A DNA stretch of 64,000 nucleotides from positions 170,773 to 234,772 of the forward strand of contig NZ_JAJUWR010000006.1 in NCBI RefSeq assembly GCF_021390545.1. Reading direction: 5' to 3'. Origin of the DNA: Algoriphagus sp. AGSA1. Lineage in GTDB: Bacteria; Bacteroidota; Bacteroidia; Cytophagales; Cyclobacteriaceae. Made by a program: the position numbers and the translations under genes. Shown one piece after another: positions 17,237-26,122 of the stretch (position 1 is its first letter; each line of letters starts with the position of its first letter). The notes under the pieces were generated by a model. The model did not search any database. It saw only the letters and a list, made by a program, of their open reading frames with translations, and was not told the origin of the DNA.

Positions 17237-17992
17237 TTACAACATCTGCCCTCCGGAAACTTCAATACGCTGCGCAGTAATCCATTTTGCGTCTTCCGTA
17301 CATAAAAATGCTACCACACTTCCTATATCTGTAGGCAAACCAACACGTCCTAAAGCAGTTTGGGTGGCTATATGCTTGTTCATATCAGAATTATCACGGA
17401 CCATTCCCCCGGCAAAGTCAGTCTCAATGGCGCCAGGTGCCACAATGTTTACACGGATTCCCCTGCTGCCCAGATCCTTGGCGAGATATTTAGTCAGGTT
17501 TTCCATTGATGCTTTTATGGAAGAATAAGCAGGATAGTATGGCAAGATTATACGTGTTAATCCAGTAGATATATTGACAATCCCACCACCGTCATTCATG
17601 TGAGATAATGCTTTTTGTGTCAGGAAAAACGGACCTTTGAATTGAATGTTGATCAAAGAATCAAATTGTTCTTCTGTGGTTTCTGAGAATACAGCGGTTA
17701 CGCCGATACCTGCATTGTTGACCAGGAAATCAAATTTATCTGTGTTGAATTTAGCCGACAATCCATCCAACAGCTCACTGAAAAAGGAATCGAATGTTTC
17801 TGTTTTACCTGTATCCAATTGCAGTGCTTGGGCCTTTTGCCCCATCCCTTCAATTTCGGAAACCACCTTATCTGCTTCCTCTTTTTTACTTTGGTAAGTT
17901 AGGACTACATCCAATCCTTTTTTGGCGAGGTTGAGTGCCATGTCTTTTCCCAATCCCCGGCTTCCGCCTGTAACTAATGCTATTTTGTTCAT
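17237..17992 (-). CDS. SDR-family oxidoreductase
   Basis: A 251-residue classical SDR: TGGSRGLGKD at 8-17, LVNNAGIGVT in the middle, Ser in NISTGLTRI and Y156-S-S-I-K160. The C-terminal signature is QRIEVSGGQML. It lies downstream of the AraC gene on the same strand (95-nt gap), repeating the AraC-plus-SDR arrangement. Cytoplasmic, NADP preference likely from the SRG motif; substrate unknown. Confidence 0.92.
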   Translation of the reverse strand: MNKIALVTGGSRGLGKDMALNLAKKGLDVVLTYQSKKEEADKVVSEIEGMGQKAQALQLDTGKTETFDSFFSELLDGLSAKFNTDKFDFLVNNAGIGVTAVFSETTEEQFDSLINIQFKGPFFLTQKALSHMNDGGGIVNISTGLTRIILPYYPAYSSIKASMENLTKYLAKDLGSRGIRVNIVAPGAIETDFAGGMVRDNSDMNKHIATQTALGRVGLPTDIGSVVAFLCTEDAKWITAQRIEVSGGQML

Positions 17993-18086
17993 AATCAGTA
18001 ATGTTAGTGTTAAAACTTGTTTGATACAAAACTACTGGGGAAGAACATTATGATAGTTGTAATTACTAAAGGGATATTTGCAAAAA

Positions 18087-18995
18087 TCAAACTATTAAAG
18101 CTGAACGAAACTTCATTGGACTTTCTCCGATCTGCTTTTTAAAGAAGTTTGAGAAGTGTGATGTTTCTTCAAATGCAAGGCATTCAGCAATGGTAGCGAT
18201 TGGCCAATCTGTTTCCAATAGCAAGGTCTTCGCTTCTTGGGCAATACGCAGATTAATGAACTGCTTGGTATTAAAGGAAGTCTCTTCTTTGAGGGTTTTG
18301 TTAAGATGATTGGTGTGTATGGCAAGCCTGCTTGCGTAATCTTCAGCTTTACGTAGATGCAGTCTCTGTTGGGGGTTGTCGATAGGGAATTGGCGTTCCA
18401 AAAGCTCAATAAAAAGATTGACAATCCGTTTGCTTGCAGTGAATGTACCAACTTTGGGCCGCTTAGGCATGAGTTTTTGACCATTATGTACAAGTTCAAG
18501 CACATAATTCCTAAGCAAGTCATAGCGATACTCATACTCAGAGATTAATTCTGCCTGCATCTTCTTGAAAATTGCTGAAAGCCGGGTATAATCCTCTTTG
18601 GTTATTTCAAATACGGGTATGGCTTCCTGACGGAAAACAGGAAGTGTGTCCATTTTCTCACCCCCTAAAAAATCATGGGTAAAAACACAGAAAAAGCCTG
18701 ACTGTTCATCACTTGTAGGATTGTAATTGTAGGGTATTTTGGGCGTAGCGAACAATAGACCGTACTTTTCTATCGCCAGGGTTTTATCTGCGTATTCCAG
18801 TTTGTTACTCCCTTTGATCAGGCTGATTTTAAAATAAGTGCGTTTGTTATAGGGCATCTCGGGAGAATCAGCCATTCGTTTGTGTACTTTTTCGATCTCA
18901 AATACATTGAAATGGCCCAATTGATCTGTAGCAATATGGGGATTGTCACTTTTGATTTGGGCATAAAACTCAGATAGGGAAGTAGTATTCTTCAT
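18087..18995 (-). CDS. AraC-family transcriptional regulator
   Basis: A 302-residue regulator. The N-terminal cupin-like sensor has FKISLIKGSNKLEYADKTLA. The C-terminal HTH pair includes ASRLAIHTNHLNKTLKEETS and IATIAECLAFEETSHFSNFF, ending SPMKFRS. It probably controls the SDR gene 95 nt downstream, which it precedes on the same strand. Its own start, ATG complement at 18993-18995, fits the family length. Effector unknown. Confidence 0.92.
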   Translation of the reverse strand: MKNTTSLSEFYAQIKSDNPHIATDQLGHFNVFEIEKVHKRMADSPEMPYNKRTYFKISLIKGSNKLEYADKTLAIEKYGLLFATPKIPYNYNPTSDEQSGFFCVFTHDFLGGEKMDTLPVFRQEAIPVFEITKEDYTRLSAIFKKMQAELISEYEYRYDLLRNYVLELVHNGQKLMPKRPKVGTFTASKRIVNLFIELLERQFPIDNPQQRLHLRKAEDYASRLAIHTNHLNKTLKEETSFNTKQFINLRIAQEAKTLLLETDWPIATIAECLAFEETSHFSNFFKKQIGESPMKFRSALIV

Positions 18996-19071
18996 TGTGG
19001 AAATTTATAAAAAATAAATAATTTACAGCTAAGGGTACTAGTGGGAATATAATCTGCTCAAAGTCTCCCGA

Positions 19072-19242
19072 CTAACCTCTAGGTATTGATAGCACAAGAA
19101 ATTCATACTTCACCTCATCCCCTTCATGGATCAGAAACTGGTTTTTGCGAACCCGCTTTAGTGTGAAAAATGTTTTGATATGCTCAAATTCAATGTGGCT
19201 GATGGGAATGATCTCCTGGATATGTTGTTGCAATCTATTCAT
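19072..19242 (-). pseudogene. N-terminal remnant of a Crp/Fnr-family regulator
   Basis: A 56-codon frame beginning MNRLQQHIQEIIPISHIEFE and continuing KTFFTLKRVRKNQFLIHEG, the N-terminal helix and first strands of the short Bacteroidota Crp/Fnr regulators. It stops at 19072 after EFLVLSIPRG, where family members continue with the rest of the beta-roll and the HTH (about 190 residues). Both the sensor pocket and the DNA-binding part are missing, so it cannot act as a regulator. It is too short to appear as a normal gene, but the match to the family start is clear. Confidence 0.65.
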
Positions 19243-19683
19243 GGTCAAAAATATAATTTTTGATGATGGGGCAGTTATTGATTTGTTGACGGAAAGTGAT
19301 TTTTCTTAAGAGAATTTGGCTTCCAATATCATTTCCGATGCTCATCCAATTTACATTAGCTTAAACGGATTGACTTTACCATATAGTTATCCCTTTGGAA
19401 TCGCATGATTGATCTCATGTTTGAATACCCATACCAGCACCGGCAACAGATGTTCGAAATTCTATGCTCCCATATTGAATAAAAAATAACGTTATCACCT
19501 AAGGAGAAGCAAGATATAGCTACAGTTTTTACTTTTAAAAAGATTAGAAGAGTTTACCTGGGCCCCATATTGAAGAAGGATATCTTCACATAATGCTTTT
19601 TTACGACTGAGTTATCCTCCTGGGAGATATTGCTAATGGCTTGTTCAATCTGAAATAAGTACATGAAAAATTAATGTTGTTTA
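19243..19683. other. 441-nt intergenic stretch
   Basis: Between the Crp/Fnr remnant and the TetR-type operator. I see no protein-like frame longer than about 30 codons and no repeat. It may contain further remnants too decayed to recognise. Confidence 0.4.
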
Positions 19684-19715
19684 TTTTGGAACGTTCGGTT
19701 TAATTCATACTTTTA
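19684..19715 (+). promoter_or_regulatory. operator-promoter of the molybdenum hydroxylase operon
   Basis: GGAACGTTCGGTTTAAT (19688-19704) contains the perfect palindrome GAACGTTC (19689-19696). A TTG (-33 box) at 19686-19688 is followed after exactly 19 nt by TACTTTTA (19708-19715), a 7-of-8 match to TAnnTTTG. The same block precedes the tetR gene at 23324. The start codon lies about 185 nt downstream, so the leader is long. Confidence 0.7.
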
Positions 19716-19899
19716 TCAGACTGAGTAAGAATTTGGACTTAACCATCTAAAAAGCATATGCTTCCTGTTAGTATATGAAATGGATTGTACCATATTCTGA
19801 ACGGCTCAGAAACCAAAAGTCTATCCTTTTAAAAAATACCTTTCAGAAAAATTCATTCTAAGAATTCAGTTAGAAGCATAGCATTCATTATTAACTTCT

Positions 19900-20379
19900 A
19901 TGTATATGATTACTACTACGATAAATGGAATACAGCATCAACTTGATGTAGATCCGAAGATGCCGCTCTTATGGGTTATAAGAGATATAATAGGATTGAG
20001 AGGCACCAAGTATGGTTGCGGAGTTGCACAATGCGGTGCATGTGTGGTTCATCTGAATGGGGAGGCGGTCAGGTCCTGTGTCACTAATGTGAGTAGAGTA
20101 GCAGGCCAAAAGGTCACTACGATTGAAGGGTTGTCTAACAATAATGACCACCCCCTTCAAATAGCATGGGACAAAGAAAATGTTCCTCAGTGCGGTTATT
20201 GCCAATCGGGTCAGATTATGTCGGCAGCTGTGTTGCTGCGTGAAAATGCTAATCCCGGTGATGAAGACATAAATGCAGCAATGTCCGGGAATATTTGCCG
20301 ATGTGGGACCTACCTACGAATACGTAAGGCTATTCACTTAGCTGCCGAGCTACAAAGAAATGAAACTTCGGGATTATGA
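19900..20379 (+). CDS. [2Fe-2S] subunit of a xanthine-dehydrogenase-family molybdenum hydroxylase (isoquinoline 1-oxidoreductase alpha type)
   Basis: A 159-residue protein (ATG codons at 19900 and 19906). The N-terminal plant-ferredoxin-like domain carries the first cluster in [18 protein letters not shown] plus a later Cys. The C-terminal four-helix domain holds the second cluster in [10 protein letters not shown] and [12 protein letters not shown]. These are the two [2Fe-2S] centres passing electrons from the molybdenum cofactor. No FAD subunit gene is present, as in the IorAB-type periplasmic aldehyde/isoquinoline oxidoreductases. It overlaps the cytochrome gene by 4 nt, so it is translationally coupled. 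Controlled by the TetR-type operator about 200 nt upstream. Confidence 0.93.
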   Translation: MYMITTTINGIQHQLDVDPKMPLLWVIRDIIGLRGTKYGCGVAQCGACVVHLNGEAVRSCVTNVSRVAGQKVTTIEGLSNNNDHPLQIAWDKENVPQCGYCQSGQIMSAAVLLRENANPGDEDINAAMSGNICRCGTYLRIRKAIHLAAELQRNETSGL

Positions 20380-21023
20380 AAATGCATCTGGTAGGACATC
20401 TAACTTATAAGGGTATTGCTAAGACGGTACTGGTTATAGGAGTTCATTTATTCATGATTTGCATAGTAGCTTATGGATTGACAAAAGAGAAGCAAAACTA
20501 TACGGCATCAATAAAGAAATCCATGGAAAGCGACAGTATTGCTTCCGTTACTGCGTTTGGGCAGGTTTATTCCGTATTGATGAGTCCACGCTGTATGAAC
20601 TGCCATCCTGCAGGGGATATTCCATTACAGGGCGAAGATAGCCATCCGCACACCATGTCACCGCAAAGAGGTATTGAAGGAAAAGGAGTATATGCCATGA
20701 GATGCACGAATTGCCATCAGGAAACCAATTCTCCCGGAATACATAGCCCACCGGGAGTTCCCGACTGGCATATGCCCCCACCAAACATGAAGATGGTTTT
20801 TCAGGGTAGGACAGCTCATCAGTTGGCCAAACAATTAATAGACCCAAAACAAAATGGAAATAAAGACATACAAATGCTTATTGAACATGCAGATGACGGG
20901 TTGGTACTGGCAGGCTGGAATCCTGGAGAGGGACGCCAGGTTCCCCCCATTAGCCATGGGGAGTTCAAAAAAGCATGGATCACTTGGCTTACTACCGGGG
21001 CATATGCACCTGAAGAAAAATAA
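20376..21023 (+). CDS. membrane-anchored diheme c-type cytochrome (electron acceptor of the hydroxylase)
   Basis: A 215-residue protein with one N-terminal hydrophobic segment ([20 protein letters not shown], about residues 17-36), then a periplasmic part with two CxxCH haem-c motifs: CMNCH (near 73-77) and CTNCH (near 110-114), and Met/Pro-rich loops ([12 protein letters not shown]) that may supply axial Met. It sits between the iron-sulphur and molybdopterin subunits. It overlaps the former by 4 nt, so it should take electrons from the enzyme and pass them to the respiratory chain, replacing the missing FAD/NAD branch. Confidence 0.85.
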   Translation: MKMHLVGHLTYKGIAKTVLVIGVHLFMICIVAYGLTKEKQNYTASIKKSMESDSIASVTAFGQVYSVLMSPRCMNCHPAGDIPLQGEDSHPHTMSPQRGIEGKGVYAMRCTNCHQETNSPGIHSPPGVPDWHMPPPNMKMVFQGRTAHQLAKQLIDPKQNGNKDIQMLIEHADDGLVLAGWNPGEGRQVPPISHGEFKKAWITWLTTGAYAPEEK

Positions 21024-21056
21024 ATGGGGAATTATCACATTCAATACCTATAACTT

Positions 21057-23210
21057 ATGAGTTCTACTAGCTTATCACGAAGAAACTTTCTCAGGACGAC
21101 AGGTCTTTCGGGATCCGCTCTATTCCTCGGCCTTTACTTCCCGTCGAATGCAAAAGGGGGGAAGTTTATTTCCATACAACGTGAAGTAGTTGAGGATATT
21201 GAAATGAATGCCTGGATACATATTGATACTGGTGGCAAAGTAACCCTTTTTACTCATCGGGCTGAAATGGGACAGGGTGCCTACCAGTCTGTTCCACAGA
21301 TTATTGCCGAAGAACTGGAAGTGGATATGAATGATATCAGTATACGTTTCGCTCCCGGAAACCGTAAAAAATACGGTAACCAAGTAACGGGTGGAAGTTC
21401 CACCATTAGCGGCTCTTATTTAAATCTGCTTAAGCTAGGTGCCTCGGCCCGGGAAATGCTTATATCGGCCGCTGCGATTAAATGGAATGTTCCGTTATCG
21501 GATTGCTATGCGCAATCAGGTCATGTTGTACACCGGTCAACTGACAAGAAGCTTAATTTCGGTGAATTGGTGATAGAAGCATCTAGGCTTGAATTACCTG
21601 ATGTTCCGTTAAAAAAACGCGCTGACTATAAACTGATAGGTAAACCACTTCCCCGTAAGGACACGCCGCTTAAAACCAATGGAGAGGCTGTTTTCGGCTT
21701 GGATTTCAAATTACCGGGCATGCTTTACGCGGTAGTTGAACGAAATCCCCGTTTACGTGGAAAGCTGGTAAGCTTTGATGCAAGTGAAGCACTTAAGGTC
21801 CCGGGAGTTAAAAAAGTTTTCAAAATCCAAACCGGTGTTTATCAAACCTTCAGGGATGGAGTGGCAGTTGTGGCTGAAAATACCTGGTCGGCTATTCAGG
21901 GAAGAAAAGCTTTGAAAATTGAATGGGATGATACTGGTTTTGAGCATGTGAATACGGCTGATATTTACACCCAGCAAAAAGAGTTGCTAGCAAACAGTGA
22001 AGGCCTAATTGCGATAAAACAAGGTGAGCCGGATACTATTCTCTCTACTTCTTCGGGAAAGCTGGACGTAGTGTATGAAACTCCGTATCAGTCCCACAGT
22101 GCCATGGAGCCGCTTAACTGTGTTGCTTATTATCAGCCCGACAAGTTGGAGATTTGGGGGCCATTACAAGCCCCCGAGTGGATTCAGGATTACATGATGG
22201 CTCAATTCAACTTGCCACAGGAAAAAGTTATCGTAAACCTGACCTTTCTGGGCGGAGGATTTGGACGGAAAGCCTTAATGGATTATCCGCATGAAGCCAG
22301 CCTTATATCAAAAGAAACGGGAACCCCGGTACAAATTGTTTGGACGAGAGAAGACGATATGACACAAGGCCCTTACCGGGCAGGGGTTAGCTATCGTTGC
22401 GAAGGGGCTATTGCTGAGGGTCAGCTAAGCGCTTTGAAATTTAGAATGGCTGGGCAAAATGTAGCACACTGGCAAGGGGGGGCGAAAACTGAAGCCAACG
22501 GTAATACTACCGAAGGTTTTTTGGCTAAATATTTCAAAGGAATTACTCATGTAAGCTTTTCGGATATCCCTTTCGAAACACCTATTCCAATTACATGGTG
22601 GAGATCAGTGTATGCTTCGACCAACGGATTTGCCTATGAGAGCTTTATGAATGAAATGGCGCATGCTGCCAAAATTGATCCGCTTGATTTTAGAAGAGGA
22701 CTTTTGAAGGATGAGCGTGAACAGCGATTACTTGATAAAATGGTAGTTGTCTCAGATTGGAAAAACAGAAAAAAGGGATCAGGTTTCGGCTTGGCGATAA
22801 CCGAATGTTTTTCTACTACGGTAGGTCAGATCGTCAAAGTCTCAAAAGCAGAGGAGGGTAAGATCAAGATTGATCAGGTTTGGGCAGTAGTCGATTGTGG
22901 GTGGTATGTAAATCCAGATATTATACGTGCTCAGGTAGAAGGGTCAATTCTTATGGCATTTGGAGCAGCAATATCACATGAAATTACATTCAAAAACGGG
23001 TTGGTTGAGCAACGTAACTTTTATGATTACGTCATTCCCAGGATCAATGACATGCCACCTATAGAAGTACATATTATGGAAAATGAGGAAAAAGCATGCG
23101 GTATCGGAGAAGCTGCACTTCCACCATTTGCACCTGCGCTTACAGAAGCTATTTATGATCTGACAGGAAAACGGATTAGGAAATTACCTTTTGATCTGAA
23201 TTCGTTATGA
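21057..23210 (+). CDS. molybdopterin-binding subunit of the xanthine-dehydrogenase family (isoquinoline 1-oxidoreductase beta type)
   Basis: A 717-residue protein with a Tat signal (SLSRRNFLRTTGLSGSALFL, twin Arg at 7-8), so the folded enzyme is exported to the periplasm. Cofactor-binding motifs include FTHRAEMGQGAYQSVPQI, LTFLGGGFGRKA and GSILMAFGAA. The catalytic Glu is in CGIGEAALPPFAPAL near the end. The length matches the single-chain IorB/AldH-like group. With the iron-sulphur subunit and cytochrome it would oxidise an aldehyde or N-heterocycle; the actual substrate cannot be told from sequence. Confidence 0.93.
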   Translation: MSSTSLSRRNFLRTTGLSGSALFLGLYFPSNAKGGKFISIQREVVEDIEMNAWIHIDTGGKVTLFTHRAEMGQGAYQSVPQIIAEELEVDMNDISIRFAPGNRKKYGNQVTGGSSTISGSYLNLLKLGASAREMLISAAAIKWNVPLSDCYAQSGHVVHRSTDKKLNFGELVIEASRLELPDVPLKKRADYKLIGKPLPRKDTPLKTNGEAVFGLDFKLPGMLYAVVERNPRLRGKLVSFDASEALKVPGVKKVFKIQTGVYQTFRDGVAVVAENTWSAIQGRKALKIEWDDTGFEHVNTADIYTQQKELLANSEGLIAIKQGEPDTILSTSSGKLDVVYETPYQSHSAMEPLNCVAYYQPDKLEIWGPLQAPEWIQDYMMAQFNLPQEKVIVNLTFLGGGFGRKALMDYPHEASLISKETGTPVQIVWTREDDMTQGPYRAGVSYRCEGAIAEGQLSALKFRMAGQNVAHWQGGAKTEANGNTTEGFLAKYFKGITHVSFSDIPFETPIPITWWRSVYASTNGFAYESFMNEMAHAAKIDPLDFRRGLLKDEREQRLLDKMVVVSDWKNRKKGSGFGLAITECFSTTVGQIVKVSKAEEGKIKIDQVWAVVDCGWYVNPDIIRAQVEGSILMAFGAAISHEITFKNGLVEQRNFYDYVIPRINDMPPIEVHIMENEEKACGIGEAALPPFAPALTEAIYDLTGKRIRKLPFDLNSL

Positions 23211-23323
23211 AGGCTAGGCTTAGAGAAAGGCTGGGTAAGGCGTTATTTATCATGGAGGGATTCAAATGGGCTAAAATTTTTCAAATATTAATGAAATGTA
23301 AAATATTAAAAAGTCATTGATTG

Positions 23324-23355
23324 TTTTGGAACGTTCGGTTTAATATATATCTTTG
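23324..23355 (+). promoter_or_regulatory. tetR operator-promoter, second copy of the same site
   Basis: GGAACGTTCGGTTTAAT (23328-23344) repeats the site at 19688. TTG at 23326-23328 and TATCTTTG at 23348-23355 are 19 nt apart, a perfect Bacteroidota promoter. The palindrome GAACGTTC overlaps the -33 box, as expected for autorepression. Confidence 0.75.
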
Positions 23356-23362
23356 TATCGAT

Positions 23363-23935
23363 ATGCCAAGAAATAAAGAGTTTGATTATGATGAGAAACT
23401 GGTAGAAGCCAGAAATCTCTTTTGGAAGAGAGGATACAATGCCACCTCTATGAACGAATTGGTAGATGTCATGCAAATCAACCGAAGCAGTATCTACCTT
23501 ACTTATGGAAACAAGCATGAGCTGTTTTTGAAATCTTTAAGGGATTATATACGGAATAAAGATGACCAATACCGCTTGGCAGCGGAGAAAAGCGACCAAC
23601 CTCTGGAGGCGATAAAAAACATTATCTATTCTGTTTACGAATCTGCTTTGAAGGAATCCAACTGTCTGTTTACCAATACTATTTTTGAACTTGGCAACGT
23701 AGATGAGAAAGTGGGTAAAGTGCTTAAGAACCAGACGATTAAAGCAGTAGAGCTCTTTGAGAAGTTATTACTGGAAGCAAGGGGAAATGGAACACTTAAA
23801 TCAGACAAAGAACCCAGGGCACTTGCCTACTTTCTGGTATCAGGCCTGACCTCCATTTATAATATCCATATCCTTTTTAGGGACAGCCAATTGACAAAAC
23901 AGACGACCGAACTATTAATAGAATCCATCAAATAA
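23363..23935 (+). CDS. TetR/AcrR-family repressor of the molybdenum hydroxylase operon
   Basis: 190 residues from the ATG at 23363; an in-frame TTG at 23321 would place the promoter inside the gene and is rejected. The HTH is in residues 8-55: LVEARNLFWKRGYNATSMNE, then LVDVMQINRSSIYLTYGNKH. The C-terminal ligand domain is helical (TetR_C-like, similar to the YjdC/PA0436-type group with a conserved Cys in ESNCLFTNTIFELG). Its promoter and the hydroxylase promoter share the same 21-bp block, strong evidence that it represses both. The inducer is probably the enzyme's substrate. Confidence 0.92.
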   Translation: MPRNKEFDYDEKLVEARNLFWKRGYNATSMNELVDVMQINRSSIYLTYGNKHELFLKSLRDYIRNKDDQYRLAAEKSDQPLEAIKNIIYSVYESALKESNCLFTNTIFELGNVDEKVGKVLKNQTIKAVELFEKLLLEARGNGTLKSDKEPRALAYFLVSGLTSIYNIHILFRDSQLTKQTTELLIESIK

Positions 23936-23988
23936 TTTTTTTTGGCCTATTATGGAATGATCAGTTTAAAATAAAAAACAACTCATTA

Positions 23989-24275
23989 ATGATGAAATGG
24001 ACTGATAAGAGGCTTAGCAAAACACTCTGGGGCTAGCTGACCACAGCTAACATCAGTATTGCATTACTATGCAGTTGCGACAGCCCGGTAAAACAAAATA
24101 GAAGTATGGTGAATATAGATTTAAAACAACCAAACCCTAAAGCTGGAACGTTGTACCTGCCAATGAAACGCTAACGAAACGGAATTACTTCCAGCAGTTG
24201 AATGATTCCATCAAAGATTACTTTGTATCCAGCCCAAAGGAAACCCGATGGATTCTTAAAGATATTTCACATTAA
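23989..24275 (+). pseudogene. decayed lipoprotein-like gene
   Basis: From the ATG pair at 23989 the frame reads MMKWTDKRLSKTLWG, then a TAG, then a hydrophobic piece ending in a Cys-Ser-Cys (ISIALLCSC), resembling a lipoprotein signal. It continues to DLKQPNPKAG at about 24140. There the reading shifts frame and continues as WNVVPANETLTKRNYFQQ and EFVSSPKETRWILKD-like sequence to a stop at 24273-24275. One stop and one frameshift in 280 nt argue for a pseudogene. The original family is not recognised. Confidence 0.35.
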
Positions 24276-24320
24276 AAAAAGACTAAAAAAATCATTGAAT
24301 CAACCTTTAAAACAAATACC

Positions 24321-25184
24321 ATGAAGAAAACCACATTGAACAATGGCGTAGAAATACCTCTTGTAGGTTTGGGTGTTTTCCAGATTCCTGATCTGGAAGA
24401 ATGCGAACAAACTGTGTTAACAGCTATAAAATCAGGATACCGTCTTATTGATACAGCTTCCTTATACCTTAATGAAAAGGCTGTAGGAAATGCTATTAAA
24501 AAGAGTGGTGTGTCGAGGGAAGACCTCTTTATTACCACAAAGCTATGGGTACAGGACACCGGGTATGAAAATACCATCAGGGCAGTGGAGAAATCACTGA
24601 AGGAATTGCAGTTGGATTACCTTGATTTATACCTTATCCACCAGGCAATGGGCGACTATTACGGCTCATGGCGTGCCATGGAAGATCTATATAAACAAGG
24701 AAGGATCCGTGCCATTGGAGTAAGTAATTTTTTCCCGGACAGAATAGTAGACCTGATCGCTCACAATGAGATCATTCCTGCGGTTAATCAGATCGAGATA
24801 AACCCATTCTATCAAAGGGAAGAAGAGCTTGAATTGTTAACCAAATACAACGTTTTGACTCAATCCTGGGCATCGTTTGCCGAAGGGAAAAATGACCTTT
24901 TCACAAATAGAATACTCACTGCAGTAGGGCAGAAATATAATAAATCTGTCGCTCAGGTCACTTTACGTTGGCTTGTTCAGCGGGGAATCGCCGTTATCCC
25001 CAAATCAGTCCGGGAAGTCAGGATGCTGGAAAATATGAATATCTGGGATTTTGAATTGAGCAAGGAAGATATGAACGCCATTGCCACTCTGGATACAGGT
25101 AAAAGTGTATTCTTTGACCATCGCGATCCCGAAACGGCCGAATGGCTTACTAAGCTGACATTCCAAGACGTCGAAGCAAGGTAG
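24321..25184 (+). CDS. aldo/keto reductase
   Basis: A 287-residue TIM-barrel aldo/keto reductase with the tetrad D44, Y49, K74 and H107 (segments LIDTASLY, ITTKLW and LIHQ). It also has the NADPH-binding region IPKSVREVRMLENM. The family reduces sugar and other aldehydes or methylglyoxal with NADPH in the cytoplasm (2,5-diketogluconate-reductase-like AKR5 group). A second paralogue follows after 61 nt with an intervening terminator hairpin. The sequence keeps all catalytic residues, so it should be active; substrate unknown. Confidence 0.93.
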   Translation: MKKTTLNNGVEIPLVGLGVFQIPDLEECEQTVLTAIKSGYRLIDTASLYLNEKAVGNAIKKSGVSREDLFITTKLWVQDTGYENTIRAVEKSLKELQLDYLDLYLIHQAMGDYYGSWRAMEDLYKQGRIRAIGVSNFFPDRIVDLIAHNEIIPAVNQIEINPFYQREEELELLTKYNVLTQSWASFAEGKNDLFTNRILTAVGQKYNKSVAQVTLRWLVQRGIAVIPKSVREVRMLENMNIWDFELSKEDMNAIATLDTGKSVFFDHRDPETAEWLTKLTFQDVEAR

Positions 25185-25199
25185 TATATAGATAGTATT

Positions 25200-25234
25200 A
25201 ATCCCACAGCCTGTAGTAGGGCTGTGGGATTTTA
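25200..25234 (+). terminator. hairpin terminator or attenuator between the two aldo/keto reductases
   Basis: A perfect 12-bp stem AATCCCACAGCC (25200-25211) with GGCTGTGGGATT (25220-25231), 8-nt loop, followed by TTTT. It ends 12 nt before the second gene's ATG, so full termination would silence that gene unless it has a promoter of its own; partial read-through is likely. Confidence 0.8.
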
Positions 25235-25245
25235 TAGCGGGAGAT

Positions 25246-26091
25246 ATGAAAGAAATCAAGTTGAACGACGGGGTAGAGATGCCCATGCTGGGTTTGGGAG
25301 TTTATCAGATAAGCGACCTGAGGGAGTGTGAGAAAACAGTCCTTACTGCAATTGAATCAGGCTATCGACTCATAGACACCGCATCTGCTTACGGAAATGA
25401 GTTGGCTGTCGGCAATGCTGTCAAAAAAAGCGGTGTGGTCAGAGAGAAGCTGTTTATTACTTCTAAACTGTGGGTGCAGGATGCGGGGTATGAAAAGACC
25501 AAAATAGCTTTTGAACAGTCTTTGAAAAAACTACGGCTGGACTATTTGGATTTATATTTAATACATCAAGCTGTAGGTGATTATTATGGATCGTGGCGCG
25601 CCATGGAAGAACTCCATAGAGAAGGTAAAATAAGGGCAATAGGTATCAGTAATTTTTATCCGGAGAGAGTAGCGGACTTAGTTGCGCACAATGAGATTGT
25701 TCCTTCAGTCAATCAGCTTGAAGTACACCCTTTTTATCAACGCTTTGATGCACAGCGATTCTTGCAGAAAAAGGATGTGCAAATTCAGTCTTGGGCATCC
25801 TTTGTAGAGGGGCGATATGATTTTTTCAATAATGGACTTTTGACTTCGATTGGTAGGCAGTACGATAAGTCTGTGGCTCAGGTGACGTTGCGTTGGCTGG
25901 TCCAGAGGAATATTGCAGTCATTCCAAAATCCGTCCACAAAGAAAGAATCATTGAAAATTTCAATATCTGGGATTTTGAATTAAGCAAGGGAGACATGGA
26001 TGCTATCTCTACTCTGGACACTAATGCAAGTGCATTTTTTGATCATAGAGATCCTGAAATAATTGCCAGATGGGCTAAACGCAAAATCTGA
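25246..26091 (+). CDS. aldo/keto reductase, paralogue of the preceding gene
   Basis: A 281-residue AKR very similar along its whole length to the preceding gene (shared DYYGSWRAMEE, AVIPKSV and VAQVTLRWLVQR). It has the tetrad D44, Y49, a Lys in FITSKLW and a His in LIHQ. The likely origin is a tandem duplication followed by divergence. It sits right after the terminator hairpin, so its expression may be lower than or separate from the first. It ends 31 nt before the convergent HxlR gene. Confidence 0.93.
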   Translation: MKEIKLNDGVEMPMLGLGVYQISDLRECEKTVLTAIESGYRLIDTASAYGNELAVGNAVKKSGVVREKLFITSKLWVQDAGYEKTKIAFEQSLKKLRLDYLDLYLIHQAVGDYYGSWRAMEELHREGKIRAIGISNFYPERVADLVAHNEIVPSVNQLEVHPFYQRFDAQRFLQKKDVQIQSWASFVEGRYDFFNNGLLTSIGRQYDKSVAQVTLRWLVQRNIAVIPKSVHKERIIENFNIWDFELSKGDMDAISTLDTNASAFFDHRDPEIIARWAKRKI

Positions 26092-26122
26092 CGCTAAACA
26101 ATCAACTATTAAAATAATGTAT

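Noticed and set aside
23321..23362. TTG start giving a longer TetR protein
   Set aside because: It would overlap the promoter and operator; the ATG at 23363 starts the family's normal N-terminus.
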